NCBI GenBank assembly: GCA_002393835.1
Contig: DGTW01000078.1
Coordinates: forward strand, 1 to 5,116
DNA length: 5,116 nucleotides
Origin: Treponema sp. UBA4326
GTDB lineage: Bacteria > Spirochaetota > Spirochaetia > Treponematales > Treponemataceae
Direction: 5' to 3'
Shown here: one piece after another, positions 1 through 5,116 of the stretch
Layout: every line of letters begins with the position of its first letter
Position numbering within the stretch: position 1 is the first letter of the stretch
The notes under the pieces: generated by a model
Databases searched by the model: none
What the model was told of the DNA's origin: nothing
The model's input: only the letters and a program-made list of their open reading frames with translations
Made by a program: the position numbers and the translations under genes

Positions 1-1617
1 CAGGAAATCTCAGCTTTCATCTTGCAGAAAATGAAGAAAACTGCAGAGGACTACTTGGGAACTACAGTCACAGAGGCTGTCATCACAGTTCCAGCTTACT
101 TCAACGACTCTCAGCGACAGGCTACAAAAGATGCTGGTAAAATCGCAGGTCTCGATGTAAAACGAATCATCAACGAGCCTACAGCAGCTGCCCTCGCTTT
201 CGGTTTCAACAAAGACCAGTCAAAAGAAAAGACAATCGCTGTCTATGACTTGGGTGGCGGTACATTTGATATTTCTATCCTTGAGCTTGCTGACGGCGTA
301 TTCGAGGTAAAATCAACAAACGGCGACACTCACCTTGGTGGTGATGACTGGGACCGTGCTATCGTAAACTGGCTCATCGCAGGTTTCAAGGCTGACACTG
401 GTATCGATTTGAGCGGAGATGCAATGGCTTTGCAGCGACTCCGTGACGAAGCAGAAAAAGCAAAAATCGCTCTTTCAAACCAGACAACCGTAGACATCAA
501 CCTTCCGTTCATCACAGCTGACGCTACAGGTCCAAAACACTTGCAGAGAAGCCTTTCTCGTGCAGAATTTGAAAAAATGACAGATGACCTCTTCGAGCGC
601 ACAAAGGAACCATGCCGCAAGGCTCTCGCTGACGCAGGCATCTCAACAAGCGACATCGATGAAGTTCTTCTTGTCGGTGGTTCTTCACGAATGCCAAAAG
701 TTCAGGAAATCGTAAAATCAATCTTCGGAAAAGAAGGAAGCCGTGCAGTCAACCCGGATGAAGCTGTTGCAATCGGTGCTGCAGTTCAGGGTGGCGTTCT
801 CCAGGGCGATGTAAAAGACATCCTCTTGCTCGATGTTACACCACTTTCACTTGGTATCGAGACAATGGGCGGCGTTATGACAAAGCTCATCGCACGAAAC
901 ACAACAATTCCTACAAAGAAGAGCCAGGTATTCTCAACAGCAGCCGACGGACAGACAGCAGTTTCTATCCATGTTTTGCAGGGTGAGCGCGAGATGGCAA
1001 GCCAGAACCGAACTTTGGGCAATTTTGACCTGGTTGGAATCCCTGCCGCTCCTCGTGGTGTTCCACAGATTGAAGTCACATTCGATATCGATGCAAACGG
1101 TATCGTCCATGTTAGCGCAAAAGACTTGGGAACAGGAAAAGAGCAGCACATCCAGATTACTTCTTCAAGCGGCTTGAGCGAGGAAGAAATCAACCGAATG
1201 GTAAAAGACGCTGAGGCAAACGCTGAGGCAGACAAAAAACAGCGTGAAGCAATCGATGTCAAGAATGAGGCAGACAGCCTTGTTTACCAGACAGAAAAGA
1301 GCATGAAAGAGCTCGGCGACAAAGTTAAGGATGCCGACAAACAGGCAATCGAAGACGCAGTCGCAGCCCTCAAAAAAGCTCTCGAAGGCGGAAACACTGA
1401 GGACATCAAGGCAAAAACAGAGGCTCTCAAAAACGCTTCTTACAAGATTGCCGAGGAAGTCTACAAGCAGCAGGGCGCTCAGGGTGCTGCTGCCGGTGCG
1501 CAGCCAGGAGCTGACGCAGGAGCAAACGCCGGAAACGCTGACAATGCTAGCGGTGCTAATGGCGGAAGCAAGTTCGACAAAGGCAGTGCCGACGACGTAG
1601 AGTACGAGGTACACTAA
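1..1617 (+). CDS. dnaK: Chaperone protein DnaK (Hsp70), 5' end truncated by window edge
   Basis: This is an ATP-dependent cytoplasmic Hsp70 chaperone that binds exposed hydrophobic peptides in cycles driven by DnaJ and GrpE. The reading frame is open from base 1, and 538 residues are visible. Aligned from memory on the E. coli protein, about 112 N-terminal residues (first phosphate loop) are missing. Visible in order, numbering from base 1: the [10 protein letters not shown] segment (P31, the equivalent of the allosteric proline 143), NEPTAAAL, the phosphate-2 motif DLGGGTFD (about 83-90), the adenosine motif VGGSSRMPK (about 225-233), the conserved interdomain linker [11 protein letters not shown] (about 275-285), the beta-sandwich substrate-binding domain, the helical lid, and an Ala/Gly/Asn-rich flexible tail ending DDVEYEVH. 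The tail resembles the usual acidic EEVD-like ending but finishes in His. Two TAA stops lie in tandem (1615-1620). The ATG at 31 and TTG at 22 are internal codons, not starts. No promoter or CIRCE element is visible because the 5' end is outside the window. Confidence 0.98.
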   Translation, partial: QEISAFILQKMKKTAEDYLGTTVTEAVITVPAYFNDSQRQATKDAGKIAGLDVKRIINEPTAAALAFGFNKDQSKEKTIAVYDLGGGTFDISILELADGVFEVKSTNGDTHLGGDDWDRAIVNWLIAGFKADTGIDLSGDAMALQRLRDEAEKAKIALSNQTTVDINLPFITADATGPKHLQRSLSRAEFEKMTDDLFERTKEPCRKALADAGISTSDIDEVLLVGGSSRMPKVQEIVKSIFGKEGSRAVNPDEAVAIGAAVQGGVLQGDVKDILLLDVTPLSLGIETMGGVMTKLIARNTTIPTKKSQVFSTAADGQTAVSIHVLQGEREMASQNRTLGNFDLVGIPAAPRGVPQIEVTFDIDANGIVHVSAKDLGTGKEQHIQITSSSGLSEEEINRMVKDAEANAEADKKQREAIDVKNEADSLVYQTEKSMKELGDKVKDADKQAIEDAVAALKKALEGGNTEDIKAKTEALKNASYKIAEEVYKQQGAQGAAAGAQPGADAGANAGNADNASGANGGSKFDKGSADDVEYEVH

Positions 1618-1620
1618 TAA

Positions 1621-1820
1621 GCTGAAAGTTGAAAGTTGAAAATTGGGGTAGGGGGAAGTCTCCCCCTCGGCTACAATACCTTTCACTTCGCCGGAGAATC
1701 CTGAGCAAGCTCAGCCTTCTCCGCTCCGTTTCGGTATTTTCGCCTACCCCTTCTGCGGGCTCAAACGTCGCCCGCAACGCCCCCTTTTTTGTGAGCTTTT
1801 TTTCAATTTTCAATTTTATC
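1621..1820. repeat. 200-bp structured inverted-repeat element (MITE/REP-like candidate)
   Basis: A G+C-structured block starts immediately after the dnaK tandem stops. Its ends form an imperfect inverted repeat: 1621-1642 against 1799-1820, 18 of 22 positions complementary, with three of the four exceptions being G opposite T, so the arms would still pair as RNA. The arms consist of repeated GAAAGTTG/CAATTTTC units. Nested inside are GGGGTAGG (1645-1652) with CCTACCCC (1743-1750) and AATACC (1675-1680) with GGTATT (1733-1738). Local hairpins lie at 1650-1667 (7-bp stem), 1692-1723 (CGGAGAA/TTCTCCG enclosing CTGAG/CTCAG) and 1755-1775 (GCGGGC/GCCCGC). Short frames cross it on both strands, but none resembles a protein. 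I see no clear target-site duplication. Nested symmetry between two genes suggests a non-autonomous mobile or REP-like dispersed repeat; a structured 3' UTR is the alternative. Copy number cannot be judged from one window. Confidence 0.65.
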
Positions 1821-1850
1821 TGCCTTTCATAAGGCAGTTTTTGTATTTTA
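1820..1850 (+). terminator. Rho-independent terminator downstream of dnaK
   Basis: A 7-bp stem CTGCCTT (1820-1826) and AAGGCAG (1831-1837) with a TCAT loop is followed by TTTTTGTATTTT. This is a plausible intrinsic terminator for dnaK transcripts. It lies about 200 bp after the dnaK stop and directly abuts the repeat element, so the element appears to sit between the gene and its terminator. It would partly uncouple dnaJ from dnaK. Confidence 0.75.
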
Positions 1851-1882
1851 TAGACTTAATCTAAATTGATTGGATAAAAATC

Positions 1883-3049
1883 ATGGCTGGGAAAAGAGAT
1901 TATTACGAAGTTTTAGGAATTCAGAAAAACGCTACGGAAGAAGAAATCAAAAAGGCTTACCGAAAGCTGGCCGTCAAATATCACCCTGACCGAAATCCGG
2001 GTAATAAGGAGGCTGAGGAAAAGTTTAAGGAAGCCACGGAGGCTTACGAAGTTCTTTCTGATGACCAGAAACGACCGCTCTATGACCAGTATGGTTTCGC
2101 AGGCCTTGACGGAATGGGTGGCGGTGGCGGAAATCCCTTCCAGGGCGGTTTCGGCGGCTCACGAGCTTTCCACGACTTCTCGGATATTTTCGGCGGAATG
2201 GGTGGCGGAGCCGGCGGCTTCTCGGACATTTTCGACAACATTTTTGGCGGCGGACGCTCTTCACGCAGAAGAGACCCGAATGCTCCACAGCAAGGACAGA
2301 GCCTCCGCTATGACCTCAACATTTCATTCAAGGACGCAGTTTACGGTACAAAAGCCGAAATCACTTTCCAGCACAACGAGACTTGTACAGAGTGCCACGG
2401 AACAGGCGGTGCGAAAGGCGCAAAAAGAAAGGCATGTCCGACTTGTGGCGGAAGCGGTCAGGTCAGACGACAGGCAGGATTCTTTGCGGTTCAGCAGACA
2501 TGTCCTGCATGTGGCGGCGAGGGTACCAGAGTTGACAAACCGTGTTCAAAATGCCGTGGAAGCGGTTACGAGACTGTCACAAAGAAAATGTCGCTTACGA
2601 TTCCAGCTGGCGTTGATGACGGAAAAAGAATCGCAATTCCACGCATGGGCGATGTAGGCCCGAACGGAGGACCAGCCGGCGATTTAATCGTAATGCTTCA
2701 CGTTGAGCAGCACGAGTACTTCGAGCGAGACGGCCGTGACTTGTATTGTGCAGTCCCGGTCACATTCGCACAGGCAGCTTTGGGCGTTACCCTTGACATC
2801 ACTTCTTTGGATGGCAAAAAAATCAAATTCGCTTTGCCTGCAGGAACAACGAACGGAAAGCTCTACAAAATCAAGGGTGAGGGTGTTCCTTATGCCGAAG
2901 GCCGCAAGGGAGATTTGTATGTCAAAATCATCGTGCAGATTCCGACACATCTTACGAGCGAGCAGAAACGCCTCATGGAAGAATTTGCCCGCATTGAAAA
3001 CGCAACCACATCACCAAGCTGCGTGCCGCTGGCAAGTTTGAGCAGATAA
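1883..3049 (+). CDS. dnaJ: Chaperone protein DnaJ (Hsp40, type I)
   Basis: This is a cytoplasmic J-domain co-chaperone that stimulates DnaK ATPase activity and hands over unfolded clients. The 388-aa product has the full type I layout. The J domain (about 5-71) carries the HPD triad at 34-36 and a QKR-type helix IV. A Gly/Phe-rich linker follows (about 72-125). The zinc-binding region has four CxxCxGxG repeats, at C168/C171, C185/C188, C207/C210 and C221/C224, all eight cysteines being present. The C-terminal client-binding and dimerisation beta domains run from about 230 to 355. Length is normal for the family, perhaps slightly long at the C terminus. The linker has duplicated DIF motifs (101-103 and 116-118). 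The ATG at 1883 is chosen because the protein begins [12 protein letters not shown], the standard DnaJ start. The ribosome-binding site is weak (GGA at 1872-1874). The gene follows dnaK in the same direction after a 265-bp gap holding a terminator. No convincing sigma-70 promoter is visible just upstream, so it may depend on read-through or an unrecognised promoter. Confidence 0.98.
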   Translation: MAGKRDYYEVLGIQKNATEEEIKKAYRKLAVKYHPDRNPGNKEAEEKFKEATEAYEVLSDDQKRPLYDQYGFAGLDGMGGGGGNPFQGGFGGSRAFHDFSDIFGGMGGGAGGFSDIFDNIFGGGRSSRRRDPNAPQQGQSLRYDLNISFKDAVYGTKAEITFQHNETCTECHGTGGAKGAKRKACPTCGGSGQVRRQAGFFAVQQTCPACGGEGTRVDKPCSKCRGSGYETVTKKMSLTIPAGVDDGKRIAIPRMGDVGPNGGPAGDLIVMLHVEQHEYFERDGRDLYCAVPVTFAQAALGVTLDITSLDGKKIKFALPAGTTNGKLYKIKGEGVPYAEGRKGDLYVKIIVQIPTHLTSEQKRLMEEFARIENATTSPSCVPLASLSR

Positions 3050-3080
3050 AAAATAATATTGCTTTAAGGTTGATTTTCAG

Positions 3081-3111
3081 GATGCCCGATTGTCTTGGGC
3101 ATCTTTTTTTT
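3081..3111 (+). terminator. Rho-independent terminator downstream of dnaJ
   Basis: GATGCCC (3081-3087) and GGGCATC (3097-3103) form a perfect 7-bp stem with a 9-nt loop, followed directly by eight T's (3104-3111). This is a textbook intrinsic terminator 31 bp after the dnaJ stop codon, and it separates dnaJ from sfsA. Confidence 0.9.
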
Positions 3112-3125
3112 ATCGTTTCTGGTTA

Positions 3126-3134
3126 TGCTATAAT
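3126..3134 (+). promoter_or_regulatory. Extended -10 promoter of sfsA, predicted leaderless transcript
   Basis: TGCTATAAT contains a perfect TATAAT hexamer (3129-3134) preceded by the TGn extension. At normal -10 to start-site spacing, transcription would begin at about 3140-3142, which coincides with the sfsA ATG at 3140. The -35 position (about 3106-3111) is only the T tract of the preceding terminator and matches the consensus poorly, but extended -10 promoters tolerate this. No Shine-Dalgarno sequence lies before the ATG, which fits a leaderless mRNA. Confidence 0.7.
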
Positions 3135-3139
3135 TTACT

Positions 3140-3873
3140 ATGCGCTACACCCACATACGCAAGGCAATTTTTTTAGACCGACCGAACAGATTCATTTCCC
3201 ATGTCATGCTTGACGGCAAAAAAAAACTGTGCATGTAAAAAACACCGGCCGCTGCAAGGAACTTCTCATTCCAAACTCACTTGTCTACCTTGAAGAAAGT
3301 GGCAATCCCGCTCGGAAAACAAAATACGATTTGATTGCAGTGGAAAAAGTCGTTACGGAAAAAAAAGTACGACCCCGCAAAAAAAAACTCCTCATCAACA
3401 TGGACAGTCAGGCTCCGAACAAAGTCGCTTCTGAATGGATTCATGAGAACAAAAAATACTTTCCCAAACTCACACTTCTAAAACCTGAATTCACTTTGGG
3501 CGATTCCCACTTTGATTTTTATGCCGAATATGATGATAAATCAAACTTCCATCACAAAATGCTCATCGAAGTGAAGGGCTGCACTTTAGAAAAAGACAGC
3601 ATTGCCTTTTTTCCGGATGCACCCACTCTCCGCGGACTAAAGCATGTGAAGGAACTTACTCTTCTGGCAAAAAGAAGCGAGTATGAATGTATGGCTTTGA
3701 TAATCGTTCAGATGAAAGGCTGCAAATACTTCACCCCAAACAGGGAAACACACGCTGACTTTGCCGATGCACTAAAAGAAGCAAAATCTTCCGGAGTGAA
3801 AATCATCGCCGTGGAGTGCTATGTTACGCCAGAGACGCTTGTGGCAAAAGAGGAAATTGAAGTTAGGGTGTAG
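3140..3873 (+). CDS. sfsA: SfsA family protein (sugar fermentation stimulation protein), with an apparent frameshift in an A9 run
   Basis: SfsA proteins are cytoplasmic; the E. coli member was named for stimulating maltose metabolism, and the family combines an OB-like N-terminal domain with a PD-(D/E)xK nuclease-like fold. The true N terminus starts at ATG 3140 (MRYTHIRKAIFLDRPNRFIS) and is in frame 2 only as far as a TAA at 3236. The rest continues in frame 1, visible as open frame from about 3226 (VHVKNTGRCKELL) to TAG at 3871-3873. The frames join at nine A's (3218-3226): one extra A, or a -1 slip, gives DGKKKTVHVKNTGR and a 244-aa protein, close to the family's usual 230-240. Family motifs are intact downstream: MDSQAPNKVASEWI, the GDSHFDFY segment, EVKGCTLE (nuclease-like core) and FPDAPTLRGLKHVKEL. 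The GTG at 3229 is unlikely as a real start, since it lacks a ribosome-binding site and would delete the conserved N terminus. Possible causes are sequencing error, slippage-based expression, or recent inactivation. Confidence 0.93.
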
Positions 3874-3919
3874 AAAACTTGTCATTTAAAAATATATTTA
3901 CACACAGCTATAAAAATTT
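3874..3919. other. Convergent intergenic gap with AT palindrome
   Basis: The 46-bp AT-rich gap separates the convergent stops of sfsA and the HEPN-like gene. A perfect AT-only palindrome, ATAAAAATTTTTAT, lies at 3910-3923 and overlaps the stop of the leftward gene. It lacks G+C pairs and is a poor intrinsic terminator, although its A/T tracts could act weakly in both directions. Confidence 0.4.
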
Positions 3920-4603
3920 TTATGGAATCAAGGCAGAATCGATTTCTTTTGTAAAAACCTTTACATGATCATTTAAAAAGAAGCATATATCATCTATCAT
4001 ATTTTCAGAAATCATTAATTTTTGTCCGTGAAAATATTTTTTCCAATAAACATAAGCTTTTCCCTTATATTTCTTATCAAAAGAGCCCTGATTATGGACA
4101 ATCATGTTCCTAGTATTAATATATCCTTGTAATGCAGAAAATGCCTGATACTTTGTTATAACGCTGTCTATCTTATAAACCCTTGCAATTGCATGTATCC
4201 TGCAAAGGGTAGCATTCTTTGAAAAAAAATTCATTCCATATTCTGATAATTCAGCTGGTTTCTCTAATTCTGATTTTGGAACTCTCAGTATTTTTACCAA
4301 TTTTGAAAAATAATACTCTAAAATTGAAATTTGCGAAACTAATGTTTGCTTACGATAAAGCTGTTGAAATGTATTATTCTCTATTAAATTTTTTACATCT
4401 TTTACTTTTTTTATTGTTGTAAATTCATCGCAAAAATTATAGCTTGCCCTTATAGAATAATCTTCAACATCTGTTAATACAGCATGCTCATCAAATACAA
4501 CGCATGATAAATAGAATGTCATTATTTGATTCATTGCATAAAGATATGAATCATAGATTTTTTGAATACTTTTATTTCTTAATTTTAAAAAATTGTTAGA
4601 CAT
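3920..4603 (-). CDS. HEPN-like domain protein, putative RNase (227 aa)
   Basis: I do not recognise a named family member, but the architecture suggests a HEPN-superfamily protein. The product is predicted to be mostly alpha-helical and has no signal peptide. Residues about 85-108 form a hydrophobic helix (SQISILEYYFSKLVKIL) typical of the first HEPN helix. Residues 161-173, YINTRNMIVHNQG, contain the RNxxxH motif (R165, N166, H170) that forms the active site in many HEPN RNases of toxin-antitoxin and abortive-infection systems. The first 80 residues are a separate region of unknown role. The gene starts one base after the stop of the upstream VWA gene (TAA-A-ATG), with an AGGAA ribosome-binding site inside the end of that gene at 8-nt spacing, so the two are very likely translationally coupled. 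It is much more AT-rich than its neighbours, which suggests horizontal acquisition. RNA cleavage is inferred only from the motif; a non-catalytic HEPN adaptor is possible. Confidence 0.75.
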   Translation of the reverse strand: MSNNFLKLRNKSIQKIYDSYLYAMNQIMTFYLSCVVFDEHAVLTDVEDYSIRASYNFCDEFTTIKKVKDVKNLIENNTFQQLYRKQTLVSQISILEYYFSKLVKILRVPKSELEKPAELSEYGMNFFSKNATLCRIHAIARVYKIDSVITKYQAFSALQGYINTRNMIVHNQGSFDKKYKGKAYVYWKKYFHGQKLMISENMIDDICFFLNDHVKVFTKEIDSALIP

Positions 4604-4604
4604 T

Positions 4605-5116
4605 TTATAAGTTCCTATTTTTTATTTTATGCAGTTGTTCCGCCAAATGTCTGGAGGCCTGCGGGGCTGTGGTGTCATACACCCAGTTGTGGTTGAAGCA
4701 GGCGATTGTTCCCTGGTTTCCGCTTGAGCCGATGACGAGGCTGTAAAAGTCAGTGTTCTTTTTCTTCTCTTCTTCGATGGATTTTACAAGGTCATCAGGA
4801 AGGCTTCCCATCACGAAGTCCGAAATCATCAGCACATCTGCGTTCTTGTAGCCGTCTTTCTGGAGCATCTGGACAGCGTGACGAAGAGCCGGGCTTGCAT
4901 CCGTTCCACCGTTGAAGCTCATGCTGAGAAACCGAACGATTCTTGTAAGCGCGTCGCCCGATTTGAAGTCCGACATATCCAGCGTTTCAATTCCTGTGGA
5001 AAACGAAATCAGATAACACTTGCGCTCTTCTTCCATTGCGATTTTTGAAAGGGCAAATGTCACTGTCTTTGCGATGTTTTCCGGGGTTCCCTGCATTGAG
5101 CCTGATGTGTCCACGC
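4605..5116 (-). CDS. ViaA/YieM-like VWA domain protein, C-terminal part (5' end beyond window)
   Basis: This is the C-terminal von Willebrand factor A domain of a protein resembling E. coli ViaA (YieM), the VWA partner of the MoxR-family AAA+ ATPase RavA. E. coli RavA-ViaA has been linked to respiratory complexes and aminoglycoside sensitivity. The visible 169 residues begin VDTSGSMQGT, which is the MIDAS metal-binding DxSxS motif (D2, S4, S6). Then come FNGGTDASPALRHA, supplying the MIDAS threonine and aspartate (T71, D72), and VLMISDF (D99). The order and wording (RFLSMSFNGGTD, MISDFVMGSLPDDLV, FNHNWVYDT) match ViaA closely. The first codon shown (GTG at 5114) is an internal valine, not a start; the helical N-terminal part of ViaA must lie to the right. 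The tail after WVYDT continues for about 22 residues. A ravA-like gene is expected upstream, outside the window. The HEPN-like gene follows by one base. Confidence 0.88.
   Translation of the reverse strand, partial: VDTSGSMQGTPENIAKTVTFALSKIAMEEERKCYLISFSTGIETLDMSDFKSGDALTRIVRFLSMSFNGGTDASPALRHAVQMLQKDGYKNADVLMISDFVMGSLPDDLVKSIEEEKKKNTDFYSLVIGSSGNQGTIACFNHNWVYDTTAPQASRHLAEQLHKIKNRNL
4612..4616 (-). promoter_or_regulatory. Ribosome-binding site for the HEPN-like gene, inside the viaA-like 3' end
   Basis: On the minus strand AGGAA (4616-4612) lies 8 nt before the ATG at 4603. It overlaps the codons for the last residues of the VWA protein. This placement decides the start of the HEPN-like gene and points to translational coupling between the two genes. 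Confidence 0.65.

Noticed and set aside
1165..1686. 173-codon reverse frame antisense to the dnaK 3' end
   Set aside because: It is a shadow of dnaK codon bias: Cys/Ser/Leu/Val-rich, with no family resemblance, and it runs into the repeat element.
1629..1832. 67-codon forward frame within the dnaK-dnaJ gap
   Set aside because: It lies wholly in the inverted-repeat element, has no ribosome-binding site or recognisable motif, and its residues follow from the palindromic DNA.
1838..1882. Promoter for dnaJ just upstream of its start
   Set aside because: TATAGA and TAATCT look like possible -10 boxes, but neither has a -35 at acceptable spacing.
2061..2657. 198-codon forward frame overlapping dnaJ
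   Set aside because: It overlaps the unmistakable dnaJ frame, whose domains are all intact; the alternative frame has no recognisable domain.
3229..3873. GTG at 3229 as the genuine sfsA start
   Set aside because: It has no ribosome-binding site and would discard the conserved N-terminal strand encoded at 3140-3226, which is preceded by a perfect promoter.
4219..4422. 67-codon forward frame antisense to the HEPN-like gene
   Set aside because: It is a Leu/Phe-rich hydrophobic frame of the sort that AT-rich antisense DNA often gives. It was considered as a small membrane antitoxin but has no start signals or independent support.
1..5116. CRISPR arrays, tRNA or rRNA genes, insertion-sequence transposases
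   Set aside because: I saw no regularly spaced direct repeats, no cloverleaf-like segment and no transposase-like protein on either strand.

Overview
This looks like chromosomal DNA from a spirochaete, most probably a Treponema of gut, rumen or oral type. That is an inference from the style of the DnaK, DnaJ, SfsA and ViaA-like proteins, the moderate G+C of the housekeeping genes, and a structured intergenic repeat of a kind I associate with treponemes. No marker gene here fixes the taxon.

Layout from left to right. (1) The 3' five-sixths of dnaK (Hsp70) runs rightward from the window edge and ends in tandem stops. (2) A 200-bp, highly structured inverted-repeat element fills the space immediately after dnaK, followed by an intrinsic terminator. 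(3) A complete dnaJ (Hsp40) has all its canonical domains and its own terminator. (4) sfsA follows, with a perfect extended -10 box so close to the start codon that the mRNA is predicted to be leaderless. Its reading frame is broken at a run of nine A's near the 5' end, although everything on both sides of the break is conserved. (5) Two genes run leftward, convergent with sfsA: the C-terminal VWA domain of a ViaA/YieM-like protein (cut by the right edge) and, one base after its stop codon, a 227-aa AT-rich gene encoding a protein with an RNxxxH motif typical of HEPN-superfamily RNases.

DnaK and DnaJ work as one chaperone machine: DnaJ delivers clients and stimulates DnaK ATP hydrolysis. SfsA is a separate conserved protein with nuclease-like features. 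The ViaA-like protein is expected to pair with a MoxR-family AAA+ ATPase (RavA) that would lie beyond the right edge. The coupled HEPN-like gene is the most interesting item. It differs sharply in base composition from its neighbours, carries a plausible RNase motif, and seems to be co-translated with the VWA gene, so it may be an accessory toxin or defence effector attached to a MoxR-VWA operon. That functional link is a hypothesis.
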